Positions 36,741-50,365 of a stretch of DNA of 64,000 nt are shown one piece after another (position 1 is the stretch's first letter; the number at the start of each line of letters is the position of its first letter). The notes beneath the pieces were generated by a model. That model was not told the origin of the DNA and did not search any database. It saw nothing but the letters and a program-made list of their open reading frames with translations. The position numbers were made by a program, and so were the translations under genes. Origin of the DNA: Glebionis coronaria (taxonomy: Eukaryota; Streptophyta; Magnoliopsida; Asterales; Asteraceae); contig JANFOE010002210.1 of assembly GCA_025667525.1 (NCBI GenBank), forward strand, positions 94,228 to 158,227. Direction: 5' to 3'.

Positions 36741-38637
36741 AATAACATGAACACGAAATTGTCCCTTTCGATTAAAATAATGATATTTCTATCTTTTTTT
36801 ATTTGCTTAAAGAAATAATGATATTTCTATACTAAAGAGTCTGAGACGTTCTCTTGTATTCATGGGTAGATGTGCCTAATATTTCTGACAATCAATAATC
36901 GAACAATGAAACCATAGTTTTTGAGACATTTAGAAGAACCGTAAAAAAGCTTATTGTATTAATATATAGATAAGTTATTAAAATTTATATGAAAGTTCGT
37001 TTAAATTACAAAACTTTATATGTTTTCTTAGGTTACTATACTTTTAAAAAGCAAACCTCTTTATAAGTTTAATGTCAATTTAAGTAATCTGAACGCATAT
37101 TATTTGATAAGTTAAGTAATATAAATATTACATTTTTACAAGTTAAGTGATGCATCATAACTTTAGTAACCTAAGTGAACAAATGAAAATTTAGTTACTT
37201 ATGCGAACTTTCATCTAAACTTTAGTATCTTCTTTGTATAATAACCTAAAGCTTATGCTAACTAACTCCTTGGAAGTTTACGACAACAAACTCAAAATTT
37301 AATCACGAAATGCAAAATCACGGGTTATGTCGAGAAAAAAATAGCAACCTATAAATGTAAGTTGTTGAATAACGGAAAAAGAAGACAAACAAATATGCAC
37401 GAAGTCTAACCGAACGATCATTTGTTTATTATACCATGATTGGTTCTAAGAAAGAATAAAAGACTGCGTGTGGTTGAAGCATCACCTCCTCACATCTATT
37501 TACAAAAAATGAGAGGGTAAAATATCATATCCTTAACCAACTAGGGCATGGATTGAAGATCTAGCCGACTTAAAACATTCTTAAACAAAGCTAAACACTT
37601 ACTTGACTTGCACGTCAAGTATACTTTACATACAAAATTCCTAACACATCCTAACTATATTTAAACACCAATGTCAACAATTTTCACCTGAGTTGTGTGT
37701 GTGTGTGAAATTCAAATTAGTTGTGTGTGGGAGAATATGTGGTGGAGAATGTTTAGATGCGATGTTTATAAGCCTACGTTGGAATGTTAAGAGACACACG
37801 TATAATGAGACATAAGGTGTAAGAGAATGTGAGTTGTCCCATGTGGGTGTGTTTGGGGAAGGATTATGTAAAGAAAGTTAATCTTAAGAAGCTTTGATTA
37901 TGAGAACAGGAAGATGAAATATGATGAAATAAGTGTTGAAATTAAAGAATTTATCTAGGTTAATAATTATATTGCAATTATGAGAGAAAAGATATGTGCA
38001 ACTGTGATTATGGAATGATTGTGGTATTGGTACAAAATGTTTAGATTGTGTGGGAGTAAGTGTATAATCATGATGGGTAAGAATATTCAATAGACTAAGG
38101 AGATGTATAAGTGGTAAGTGATATATAAGTGGCATTGAGGTGTTGTGGGAGTTTATAAAAACATTTCCCAAATGTGAGAATTGACAAAATCATAGCATAG
38201 TCAAACTTCCAAATACCGCAAATCCAATTAGTTAGTTAGACTTTAATCCGTGATTATCAACCATGGATACGATCACTAATCATCTTGATGAAAACAAACT
38301 AAGTGTTTTGCATCTCAAGTGAAGCATATCCCGTAAAAGGGAAATGATGTGTTTAAATAAAGTAACCTTTGACATAGTTTGACCAATAGGGGAAAACCTC
38401 GTGATTAGGGACACTGTAAGTATGGATTAATGTCAAATGAATACTTTTGCTTGATGGTATGTTGAAAGTATGATTATACTAAGTTTATAAAAGAAGTATG
38501 AGCCTTGGCTAGAAGTGTTTGATAAAGGTTTTGAGTTAGGGTTTGTTGAAAAATGAGAGGATTCTTTTTTACTCCTATATGAGTTTAAATCTCATATAGA
38601 GTGTTCTCAAATACCATGTACATACCCTTATATTGAG
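36741..38637. other. Intergenic, nothing recognised
   Basis: AT-rich, no convincing coding frame or transposon end. A short (GT)n run lies near 37694-37706. Confidence 0.5.
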
Positions 38638-39987
38638 TGTGACATCCACGGTTTTGAGGTTCGTCACTTAGTTTTATTTTGTGCAAGTTACGTGTCTTTA
38701 CGTGTTTATGTGCTAATTGGTGTGTATAGATTGTGGTTTGGATATCGTTTTGGGTACGGGGTACCTTGTGAGTGAAACGATGTGTGATGATTTCATGTTC
38801 ATGAGCTCACATGGTAGTGACTATGAAATGAGATGGTGTTATTTAGTGGTTTACGTATACGTATATGTATTATAGAAAATCGTATTTTTACGGTTTAGGG
38901 TTTTGCATTTAGGGGTCTCGGAAGAGGTATTTAGTGACGGGAATAATTTACGGGATGGTTTTAAGTCATTTAGGACTTAGTTATATAGTTTATTTTATAT
39001 TCTAAGAATTTTTATAAAACTGTATATTTTTACGTCTTTTACGGTATACGCGTAAATTTGACTAGTTTTGCGGTTTTGAGGTTTCGGAGGCTTTAGGAGC
39101 TGAAATAAATTAAAGGAATTTAAGGTAATAATAATTAATAGTTAATTTACAGTAATTAAATTAAAAAAGTCGGCCATAGGGTGTTGGGCTTGGTTTTGGG
39201 CCGAAATTTTGCTTAAGGAAGGGAAGGGGGGCCCAGTTTGAGTACTATTAGGCTTCCTGGTTAGTTTTAATTACCCATACCCTTTAGCCCCAAAAACGAT
39301 TTTAGCATTCCCTAAACCTAATATCAATCGTTTCTATCAACGGAGGAGCAAGAAAACCCAATAATTCAATTATGGTTTAAGGTATGCACTAAAACTATGC
39401 TTAATTAACGTTTAATTTACGTATGTAACCTAATATGATGGATTAGGGTTTAACATTCATAATTTTTATTTAGTTTTTGTTAATAATCTGTAATTAATGA
39501 TGTACTTAATTGGTTTTTATCATTGGAAATCGTTTTTAGGTTTTAATTAGGGTTTATGTATGATTAATTAGCTTAATTATGAGAAAATCGTTTTTTAAAA
39601 ACTGGGCAAAATTTTTGGTCCATTGTTTTGACCATATATAGAGTTCTATAAACTCTTATTTTGCGATCCAAGTATCCCTGGAAAGGTAATTGAGTTGGCT
39701 TTCAAATGAAAGAAACAAAAACTAAATTGGAGGTCGGGATGTGGGTCAAAAATAGGTTACAACAGTCGGAGGTCAAAACAGTTTTGAAATCAGCCTGTTT
39801 TCTTTTTATGTTTTGGGTTGTTTGGGGTACTTAGGGTTATATTGGGACTTTCAAACGAACATGAGAGTTGGTTTATATATTATAGGAAGTATCTGAATTG
39901 GGTCTAAGATTGTGGGTTAGGGTAAGAACCCCTAATCATAACAAACTTTTTGTATGTTCAAAATCAGTAAAATCCAGATAGACAAAA

Positions 39988-40059
<72 letters not shown>

Positions 40060-41303
40060 GGGCCTTAACAGTAGCTTTATGGTTGGGGAAAAAAGGAGGA
40101 GTTAGCTAACATATGTAAGGGCATAGGGTTTCCTTTACAGAGGTCCTGGGTATGGTTAGGTGGGCGTTTGGCTTATAGTTCGGAGACCTAAAAATCGGGA
40201 CTGTTTTGGGTAAAATGTTAACGAGACGGGTTATGAAGTAAACTAAGTTAAGGGCTTTATAGAGGGGTGTAATGAGATGCTTAGAGAATATAAATGAGGT
40301 ATATATATGGGAGAAGGTTAGATTCCATCATGGGTTGATAAGCCATTTTAGTGTTTGGTTCATGTTTTGATTGTGTGCTTTTGTTTGTTAGCTTTTTGCT
40401 AGTGCGCGGATTTTTGGAGAAGCTCAATCAGGTGAGTTTCATAGTCCCATGTTTTTATGAGTATAAATGATTTGACTTCCAGATGGGATGGAAGAGACAC
40501 TGTGTGGTTTTGTAAAGAATGTTGTGAATGTTTTTAAGGTTTGTGATGGACTTGTGTGTACATTATGTGATTAACTGCTATGTGATTCTTGATTGTGTTT
40601 ATGATTTGGATCGGGGGGACACGTACCATCCCATTTATTATGGTTTGACTTGGTACCAATGGGATGTTGACAAGGCGGGGCCTTGGGATTGGTTCATAGG
40701 TGTATGGACGCCTATGGGACCATGGTTATTGGTAAGGCTGGGAGCCTTGGAAATTGTGGTTATTGGTAAGGCTTGGAGCCTTGGAATTGTGATTGTATGG
40801 TTAATCTTGAATGGTAGTTTTTAAAGCATAATTGTAACACATTGTCCATATGTTCTTTGGTTTATGGTTATTATTCACAACTTATAACTGATTTGGAGTT
40901 GGAGTCTAAACCTATGACTCTCACCAACTTTATGTTGACGTGTTTTAGTGTCTCTTTCAGGTGATATTATGGTTAAGCGTGAGAACATAAGTGGCTAGGA
41001 TTTGGAGTTGCGTAGGGATGCATTTAGAAGGAGATCCCCGTTCCTTCTTAGTTTCTTTTGTTTGTTTAATAAGTGATACTGTTGACACCTATATGTTTGC
41101 TTTGTTTATGTATTGTTTGTCTTGGGTAAGAGGTAGGACTGTTACCTACTTGCCTAGACTCCTGCTTTGTTGAGATATTGTCATGACATTTGTGTCACCA
41201 TTTTATGACATTTCTTATTTCATTTAGTTATCTCTATAGACACGCTATGTTGTGATGATATCCATACGTCGCGCCCCATATTCCGCCATGGTGGGGTGTG
41301 ACA
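38638..41303 (+). mobile_element. Solo LTR 1, gypsy-like, 2.67 kb
   Basis: Starts TGTGACATCC, ends GGGTGTGACA, and is flanked by the perfect 5-bp duplication TTGAG (38633-38637 and 41304-41308). No internal region or second LTR, so it is a product of LTR-LTR recombination. Length and TGTGAC ends fit large Ty3/gypsy chromovirus LTRs (family-level inference). It holds an (AT)n tract at 39989-40057 and a ~37-bp duplication GGTTATTGGTAAGGCT near 40725-40795. ACCAAC..TATGTTGACGT and TTTCAGGTGA near 40918-40965 match solo LTR 2. Frames such as 40528-40824 are not considered genes. Confidence 0.88.
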
Positions 41304-42720
41304 TTGAGCTCCACATGTTTCAAGGAAGAGTAAAGCCTACAAAATTAAAATCTATAAAAAACGGACTTCATGAGGGCGAGATAGCCATGCGTTGACGTGT
41401 GCCCAACACACCAGAATCCTGAATTACATTTTCCGGATTTTGGCTGGCGTTTGTTATTTTATGTGTTACGAATGAGTATTTGTCATCATTAAAACGTAAA
41501 CAAGATCCTAGTTAATATTGAACCAACATGCTCTCCCTTCACGATGAAGATAAATAAAATTCTGAAAGCAAATAAAATTACAAACATAGCGAAGATGAAG
41601 ATCGTCGTTGATATAGCTTTCATCTTGATCTTCTGTTTGTAATTTTGTAAAGCTTGAACATTGTCTTCCCCCAAGAGATGTAAGTAGCTTCTTTGCTCCC
41701 CCTATAAAATATAACTCTTTGCTTATGTTAACTTGAGTAAGCTATCTTGCTCTTTGCTTTGTTTCTCCCTCTTTTGTTAAATCAAAGAGGAGGGATCTTG
41801 TGCATTATCATTCCCTTCACGAGCATAATCTTTATCCCACAAGCTTTAAACTTTTGGCGATCTTTCCCCTTATTTATAAGGTAGGATCTTCAAATGAACT
41901 TACATTTAGATAGTTGATATTATTGTAGAGATAGAAAAAGATATCTACAACTAGAAACAACAAACATAAAATTCCATAAGCAACAAATATATACACATGC
42001 TCAAGTACAAAATAGGTTTGCTTACCATTTGAAAACTTTCAAGCATGGACTAGTACATGCATTTCTTTTTATGAATTTGTACAAAATGTTGCGGTATTTA
42101 TTTCACATGGTTGATTTATAATTATGCGCGTATCATGACTCTAGTTAGCTTTTGTTGAGCAAGATAGGATAATATAAGTAGAATCAATTCAAATAAGTAA
42201 GATTATCATAGTATTCATTAAAGACACAATGTCATTTTATTTCAAATAAATATGTACAACATACAAACTAGTCTGAATGAAGGCATCCATCTTCCTCATC
42301 CCCTTATTTAAGGAGGCATTAAACCTGTTTATTTCTTACGACGTTAAGCGGTGGCCTTTGCTAGTGGTTCAACCACGAAACATAACAACTTGAAGTTGTT
42401 GTTAAGGGAAAAATAAACCTCCATCATCTTCTCATGTAGGTCAATAAGTTTGTTTTGGACTTAATTCCCTTCTTGCAATAATTTCATTAGGAAGTATAGA
42501 ATGCTTGTCGGTATGAAGCTCATTAGAGGGTTGATACTCCATCTTGTACCACATTGGACAATCTAATATGCACTTCTTTATATAGTTTCCTAAAATTAGG
42601 TTGTTTTCACTTGTTGGGTTTTACAACTCATCATTTAGTTTTTCCTCTACAACATTTTTTACCTTTTATAAATTTTCAAGGATGACTCACTCATTTTTTG
42701 TGCTTGTTTTTTTTCTTATC
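41304..42720 (-). other. DNA between the solo LTRs; possible minus-strand copia 3' remnant
   Basis: No gene. The complement has GGGGGAGCAAAGAAG and GGGGGAAGAC at about 41668-41702, like the multiple polypurine runs of Sirevirus 3' regions, so this could be an old 3' non-coding fragment. No LTR boundary found. Confidence 0.35.
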
Positions 42721-45192
42721 TGTGACAACTGTGGTTTGAGCCGGTTGGTCAAAATGTTTTGAACTTGTTCATGTGACTTATATGTATTTACTTATGTGTT
42801 TATGTGATTTTTGTGTAGAAAATATGAAAGAGTTGAAGTACATGATAGTGAAATCATGGTACTAGTGGCAATGAGAATGGAATGGAAATAAGTCCATTTA
42901 GAAAGTTGTGGGTAGTCACAACTGGTATGTTGTGTAGTATTGTATGTATGTACTTTTATGTGTACGTATTTATATATAATTGATATTATATATATATATA
43001 TATATGTATATGAGATATTAGGGTTATAGTGGTTTTTAGAATAGTTTCTATATTTGGAAACTTTTAGAAATGAAGATTTATTAGAAAACTAGTTAGAAAG
43101 TGCATGGTTTAGCGAAAGACTTTAAGGTTTTTACCAAGGTTTTTACCAAGAATTAAATATAAAGTAAATAAAATATATAATAAATAAATAAAATAAAAAC
43201 ATATAATTAAAGGGTGTTTGGGTTGGGTTCGGCCGATCAAAGGAAAATAAAGGGAAAAGTAATCCCAAACTCAATCAAATTGTATTTGGAAATTAGCTAC
43301 AAGCCTTACAAACACAAATCCTTAATAAACCTAAAACAATTTTTTTCTCCCCTTTGGCTCTTGCGACCGGATGACACCCCAAGGAGAAGAAAACATAAAA
43401 TTTGTCGTATTTATTACACTAAATGTCGTAACGATTACACTAATTAAAATAACGATCACTAGTTTATGTTTAATCTATTCAATAATTAATTATCACAAAG
43501 ATTACGTCATGGTATTAGCAATAAATTAAGATTTTGAATTATGGTTTTAATATTATGATACTTATGATGTTAGATGATAAAATAATCTTTTAGGGTTGTG
43601 TTTAAACTAATTGGAATAGTCTTTAGGTCTTGACTCGTTGCGTAAAGTCGAATTAGTTCACTATATAAAATAGTGACTTTCTCATGTCATAACGCGATGA
43701 TAAATTACTCTTAGATAGATCCTAATAGAGAAAAGTATACCTCAAAGAATTATCTTTTCATAGAATCCGGAATTAACTCGATTGGAGGTTGGGAAGGTTA
43801 TCAAATGATCTTTATAATTTAAGTGTACAAAACAGTGAATTTATAGACGATAATTTAGTTAGGTTTCGAATATATTAAAATTACTTAGACATGTTTTTAA
43901 GAGTTGGCAATGAACAGAAAGTAAGTTTATATATTATGTGAGTCTCTGAATGTTTGGCTAAGCATGTAGAAGTGTATAAAGTGATCAGCTAACATCAAAC
44001 TTTTAAGGTACTGACTCTTGACGAGATCTAAACAATTTGTGTTCATGAATTTATAAGGAGTACTTGTGTTATGGATGAACTTTTATGAAAAATCACAGAA
44101 GGTTAAGAAATGTATAAGAACTATGAAAATTAATTTAAGCATTTTAAATGAAGTGGAAGTATTTTATTTTAGGATAAAAAGTGAATGTAAAAACTGGTCA
44201 AAACTCATAAAGTTGTGAATTAAGTATTAAGGTGAAACTCAAGGATTAGAGGGTTACATAAGGAATGTAAGTGGAGCAAGAACATGATAGGATGCTAGAT
44301 ATCCCTCATAATAGTTGTTACATTGTATTGGGTTAATGACCTAACCGATGGTAACATATGTATGTTTTATGTTTAGATTACTTGTGAGGATATCATAGTA
44401 AATGGATTGCATTGCAAAGGTAAGTTTTATAGTCTATTTATCTATATTTTGGGGATGGAAATGATTCTTAAACTTTTTTAAATGTGAACCATGATAAGAG
44501 TTTTTTAATGTCGAACATATTATGCTTGCTATATGTTATGCTACGTGATCTTGGTATGTTATAATACTTGTGAAATGTGTATAGCCACCAGCCGCGCGTA
44601 GTGATACGTAGCTGGAGTGAGATGGAATGTGTGTGGTCACGACCGAGACGTTTTGAGACGTGGCGTCGGAGTGCGATTCTCGAATGGGAGTTAGCGACTC
44701 CAGTGGATGGCTGGTCTTGCGCAATGAATGTTTGTAAAATGGGGTATGATCCACCTAATAGTGTGATGAGTAAGGTTTATAGAGTGACAAAAAATGGGCA
44801 ATATGAAATGTGTGTTGAATAGGGTAAACTGGTATGCATAATGTTCACGAGTATGTGTAATCACAATATTGTATATGTAAAACTTGTACCTCTCACCAAC
44901 CATTGTGTTGACGTATTAACATCATTTTCAGGTATGTTAAAGTGATGATAGAAGCATTAGAGAGCGAAGGATTAGAAAGAACATAGGTTTGTATCGCGGA
45001 ATAGATGTTTATGCGTTGCGATATGAGATGTATGCAATATATGAGTTGTTTGCTGCATTAGGCGTTGTTATAACACGCTTTCTTTTAAATTGCTTTGTAA
45101 ATCAATTTTTAGTGTTTCTCTGTTATGACGGCATGTATTGTGATGATGCCTATCGTTCACGTCTTGTGATTCCGCCTTGGCGGGATGTGACA
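42721..45192 (+). mobile_element. Solo LTR 2, same family as solo LTR 1, 2.47 kb
   Basis: Starts TGTGACAACT, ends GGGATGTGACA, flanked by the perfect duplication TTATC (42716-42720 and 45193-45197). Its end region (CTCACCAACC..TGTTGACGTATTA, TTTTCAGGTA, GTGATGATGCC, CCGCCTTGGCGGGATG) parallels solo LTR 1 in order, with a short (TA)n tract near 42980. Small frames inside are not considered genes. Confidence 0.87.
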
Positions 45193-45761
45193 TTATCTGT
45201 CGTTTTTATAGGGAGTGAGAGAAAGAGTGCTAGTGTGTTTTATGTCTTGGTATACCATTGATTTTTAAAAGGCTAAAAGGGTTTTCAGGTAGACTATTAT
45301 GGGTATGTGAGTGAGTAAAAAAGCTTACACAATGTATATTGATTCCTTATGTTTGTAGTAGGTATGATGTTGTGATGAGAGTTTTGAGATATTGGGAAGA
45401 GTATCATGACCTTGTGATTTTAGTTTTTTTTGTCATGATTTAGTTAGACTATAGTTGAGAAACGAGGGTCAAGTTACACAAGCTAGATCCTACAGTTAAG
45501 CATGCATTCATCATGATTTGGCTAGACATGTGTGATACTTCCATATAGTTTGTTATGTAGAGATCCTTAACCATCATTTTGAATTTTTAGAATTGAGAGC
45601 TCTAGTAATGGATGAGTAGTCCAAGTTATCAAACCTAATTCAGTGTGTACTTAAATAATTTTTGAATATTTTACATACATAGGAGCAGATAGATCTTTAT
45701 ATTAGTAAAAGTGTTTCCATATATAATATATCGGTATTATGGTTCGATGTGTTGTGTTAAC
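45193..45761. other. Intergenic, nothing recognised
   Basis: No coding frame, repeat or transposon end that I can support between the solo LTR duplication and element F. Confidence 0.5.
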
Positions 45762-46166
45762 TGTTGATACCAAACTTAGATCGATTTAGCTTTGTATTAA
45801 CGAGATTAAATCAAGTGTAATACGTAGAGAAACTTTTTGTTTGAAACAATCTAAGTATTATGCGGAATTAATACTTAGAACAAAGAACAACCAATATATC
45901 AAAATTACAAATTGATTAATGATAATCACTGCATACAAAACTATTGAAAGTGTTATTATACAATAAACCCTAAGGCCTCCTTTTATACATGTAAGGAGCC
46001 TTGAACATAAAGCTAAGTCAACTATTCTAGTAAGATATCAAACAAATAAACATAAGAAATAAAAATATTAGATTATATCTTCATAACTTATACAAACGTG
46101 TTAACTTGACATTTGATAGTGGCTTGATCTTCTCTTGTCAGCGGCTAGATAATTTTATTCCCAACA
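45762..46166 (-). mobile_element. 3' LTR of element F (405 bp)
   Basis: TGTTGATACC...TTCCCAACA ends, with a polypurine tract on its right side, which makes it the 3' LTR of a minus-strand element. A minus-strand TATAAAAGG lies inside the inverted repeat AAGGCTCCTT/AAGGAGGCCTT (45972-46002). No partner LTR in the window. Confidence 0.8.
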
Positions 46167-46178
46167 ATCCTCCCCTAA
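46167..46178 (-). promoter_or_regulatory. Polypurine tract of element F
   Basis: Complement reads TTAGGGGAGGAT, touching the LTR inner edge. Confidence 0.75.
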
Positions 46179-46249
46179 ACTTGATATTTACCCTATTCAT
46201 CAAGTTTCTAAATAAAAACAAAGTATAGAGAGGATTCTTACAAGTAAAC

Positions 46250-49241
46250 CTATTCTTTAATATGAGAGTGAAGAAACTTCATAAGATCAACACCCACACC
46301 ACTAGAGTAATCCAGTTTCAACTTTATGCTCACCATCTTCTTTAGAAGGTGTTGTGACAATAGATAAAGTCTATCCACCAATAAGTACTCTGAAAACTTT
46401 GTTATGCAAAGATGATATACATCAACAACTGAGAACAAACGCCACTCCAAACCTGTCAAGTCATCAAGATCCAGCCAAACTGGATCATTATCAGCATGAT
46501 CAAACACTCTCTTGAATGTTGACCATATATTTATTCCACCAGATGTTGAAGGAGCTTCAGCTTCATACTTCTCCTTCAACAGACTCGAAAGAGTCTCCAA
46601 GTCTTCCCTATCCATGCTTCCAAACAGGGACATAAGAGATGCGAACACATTTACCTTGTCCCCATATCTTGTGATCTTCTAAAATCATGTGGTTTGATCT
46701 TCCTCATACTTTATCACAGGGTTTCTGAAGTCTAGAGGTACCACAACAACAATATCACCAACCTCCAAGGGAGAAATATCCAAATTCTTCTTCAAAATTC
46801 CCTCACTAAACCTTGAATCCAATGGATCAAATTCAGGAAACAAACACTTTGCTCCCTTCTTCACATGCCTTGGCACTTTGGATTTCTTCTTTATCTGCAA
46901 CCCTTCTTCTATTTCTTCTTGTCTTTCAGCAGAAAGTTGAAGATGAGTGTTATGATCACTAACATTGACCCAAATAAGGTATGGCAAATACTCCAGTTGG
47001 TCAAATGACAATGCCTGCAACTTCCTATATGTCCAACATGCTTGGTGACCTCTGAGAAACATGTAGTACAACTCTCTTCTTGCTGTCTTTGACTTCCCCA
47101 AAACATTAGAAGCCTTATTTTCAAAGATTACCTTTAAATGCCTTTGCACCCTTAACAATCCTTCCAACCCCCCAGATTTTCATAGAAAGTGTAATGGTTG
47201 GATCATCCATAGATGTTTATACAAACTAGCAATTTGAGGCATATCAAAATCAATCTGTAACTTCAGTTGTCTCAACTTTTCTTTGGCTGCCTCACGCTCA
47301 CCATACTCAAGCCTTTAAGGTTCATTAGTAAACTCCACATTAGCAGTAAAGTCATGTTCACTTCCCTCTTCCTCATCACTAACTCTTCTCACACCCTCAA
47401 ATTCTAAACTTTCAATCCGAGCCTCTATATCTCCTTTCCTCAATCCCCTTAGCTCTTGCTCATGTAATTGTTGAGCCAACAATGTATCAAACTGTACCTG
47501 TGATGCATCCTTGGGGACTTGTGCTTCTACCAATATCCCTTTACCCTTTTCTAGTGGATCAATGATTGGTAAAGTGATTGGTACATGAGTAGACACTTCC
47601 TTAATGCTCAATGGTGGTTGAGATACACCAGAAACAATCAAGAATTTGTCAGCGGCTGTAGAAGGAGTGTCAGTGGATAGAATGGTCATGTCAGCGGCTG
47701 AACTTTTACTAACACTCTCCTGCTGCAACATCAAACCTGTGAAGGAAAATCTTTTAGGTGTGACCAAAGAAGGATCAAATTCCTTGCCTTCCTTTATACT
47801 CTTTAAGGTATCTGCTACCTCCTTAATCCCAACAGAACCTTCCTTTGAGCTCGTGTCACTAAAAATTACTAGTGAAGTAGGCTTATCATCCCCTTTGTAA
47901 GAAGCCTCTCCCCTCCGATTCTCTAAAAAAACTATAATGTCCCTCAATGAAATGAGTTCAAGGTCTTGAGATTTGACAGTTTATACAAGCTCTGTGTTTT
48001 GCTTTTGTAAGCTAACACAGATAGCCGTCAATTCCAATAGGGTCATAGGTTTCATACTACCCTCAGCTACATTCGGGCAATCAATCCTCAATGAAGCTTC
48101 ATGGGGCATGGATGTGTACTTAGTGACAGTGGGCATGTCTTGACCTGCTTCTAAGCTAGTGTCAATAGACCCAACCACATCCATAGCACTAGCCACCCTT
48201 GTGGTAGTGGTTCTCTCTGCTACATGGCTAGGACCACCAAGGGAGAACACCCCAGCAGTCCTTTGGCGCTTGGCAAACCTAATATATTGTTGTGGAGAGT
48301 CTGAAGAGGCGTTTGGGTCCACAACAGATGTGTCAGCGACTGGCATGTGAATGTCAGTGGCTGTAGGGTTAGGGTCAACATCATGTTGTGGGGAAGGTGG
48401 TGGTTGATCTGTTGTGGTTGTGGTTCTGGTTGGTGATTTGGTTGGGGGTCAGGTTGATGCAAAGTAGCTTCAATAACAGCTAACATGGGTGATGTCAATG
48501 GCAAAGGTTCATAAGGAGCTGTGTTCAGAGTTATAAAAAGTTTTTTCTTTTGAACAGGGATCTCATAAAAATTGTCATGATCCCTGCCACAGCCCCCTTG
48601 TGCTTCAAAAACTATTTTTAAAACTCTAGGGTAAGTAAGAGTCATCTTGCTTCCCTTGTTTTACAGCATGCCCTCAAAAATAATTATAGAAAAACTATAT
48701 TGTTTCCCTATGGCCAAACAAACAAGAGCACTCGCTATAGAGCGATTGATCTTGTTGAACGAGGAACACTTGGGACTAAGACATTGTAAGAGGACATGTA
48801 ATATGAACTTCCAGGATGCGGGAAATTGGCCTTTAGAATATTTAGAAATTTTCCCTGTGGGAGGAAGAGCATACCCAAGCCTCGAAGCCCTTCATGTAAC
48901 TCATCAATGGGAAGAGTGACCACACCATTGGCATTGTCAAGGTGTAAATCTTGACGAATTAAGGCCACTGTAACCATCCATATTCTCCCATGAATGGTAC
49001 CTTTAATTGTCATCACTGCATCAACTGTTTTGGAACTAGCAGTGTTCCAAAACTGTTTGATGTGTGAAATAGGTATGATAGGAGCATGTGTAAGAGCATA
49101 CCTTAAGTTGGAATCCAACTGGAACGCTATCATCTCTGTGTACTGGGGATGGTGTTCATTATCAGCAACCAAATATGGAAGCATATTGTGGTACTCCTTA
49201 AACTCAAGAACAACATCAGCAGGTTTAAATTTTGGCGCCAT
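46250..49241 (-). pseudogene. Degraded third ORF of element F
   Basis: Minus-strand frame pieces 49241-48735, 48645-48220, 48346-47981, 47947-47315, 47167-46685 and 46648-46250 follow in order with stops and frameshifts between. The Met at 49241 (MAPKFKPADVV) is the likely start: it follows an acceptor-like TTTCACAG and opens the conserved domain. ALTHAPIIPISHIKQFWNTA, a glycine turn, then VALIRQDLHL is the same N-terminal pattern as in the intact ORF at 5050. The middle is Pro/Gln/Ser-rich, the end helical. It lies directly upstream of the 3' LTR. Function unknown and now broken; gag and pol of F are absent. Confidence 0.75.
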
Positions 49242-49549
49242 GGATAACTGTGAAAGCTTAATGGCAAAGAAAGGTTTAAAGCTTTCATTATGGAGGTAAA
49301 AAAACAAATATGCATGCTGCACTGTTAAGACGTGAGATGCGTAAATAAATAGTAGAATTTTAGGTATGCTATTGGTTGAAAAAAAGGTAAGTAATTACAA
49401 TTTTTTCAAAATATAATGATGGAAATCTTTGAAAAAGATAACTTATCTCATATTAATTAAAGAAAATACATGCTCTACAAAAATTACGGCCAAATATCTC
49501 AAAAGTTACAACTGAGTAGGACCCAATGTTTTACAATGGTCAAAAGTTT

Positions 49550-49630
49550 TGTCAGCGCCAACGGATATATTTGTCAGCGTTTAGATTGGCTTTGTCTGTG
49601 GCTAAAATGTATTTGTCAGCGGATATAATT
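49550..49630 (-). repeat. Short tandem array of a GTCAGCG word, upstream of the F third ORF
   Basis: TTTGTCAGCG recurs about every 22 bp (49550, 49572, a TGTCTGTGG variant at 49594, and 49613). The same word, as TGTCAGCGGCT, appears in the F LTR (46137) and in the third ORF (47648, 47691, and variants near 48329 and 48350). Confidence 0.65.
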
Positions 49631-50365
49631 TCTTTTGGTGATAGGTCAAAAATAAAAAGAATAAATAAAAATAAAAACACATAACAAAGAATTAACCTTA
49701 AGAGAGTTATCTTATCTTCAAAAAGACAGAGTTTTGTAAGCACTGTCCAATCACACACACTTGCTTACACAAGATAGATATGATTGTTCTCAAGTGTCCC
49801 TTGCTCACAGAGTCCTTAAGAAGGAAGTTTTCTCATATAATATCTTTGTAACTCCCAGGTAAACCCAAAAATATGTAGTCCAAGTCGCCAATCCAACCAG
49901 CCCAATTCTAGGTAAAAATGTCTTGGCAGCATGCATGCTTAAAATAAAACGTGCATGCTATAGTGCCTCAAGGTTTAGAAATTCTAACAATTTCATAAAG
50001 AAAAAACTTTCACTATTTCTAACCCTACTCACCAGTGGACACAAGTATGAGTTGTGATCCAGAGTGTTATTTTGTCAATGAATTTATCGGTTCAGTTTTT
50101 CATGTCTATTATTGGGGATAGAACATGCAATGTTAAAGTGAATCCATTTCACAAATTTAATTTTGTGAGGCGATGATTACTACAATATTGAAAAGATGTA
50201 GTTAGAATTTCTTTTCATGCACATAATTTGACATAGAATCCTAGATAATTCCAACCATAAATGGAATAATGCATTTATACTATCCTTCATCTCGTAAAAC
50301 AACGAAGTTGCTTAGGTTTTGTTTATTGATGGAAATTTTTTCATGTTCTTTTATTTTTCAAACAC
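49631..50365. other. Intergenic or leader remnant of element F, nothing else recognised
   Basis: No coding frame. A pyrimidine/purine mix without clear LTR or primer site, so the upstream boundary of F is not visible. Confidence 0.4.

Noticed and set aside
40528..40824. 98-aa plus frame inside solo LTR 1
   Set aside because: Lies within an LTR, includes a local duplication, and has no recognisable domain.
44577..45261. Frames of 81 and 90 aa inside solo LTR 2
   Set aside because: Inside a bounded solo LTR; no conservation with the equivalent frames of solo LTR 1 that I can see.
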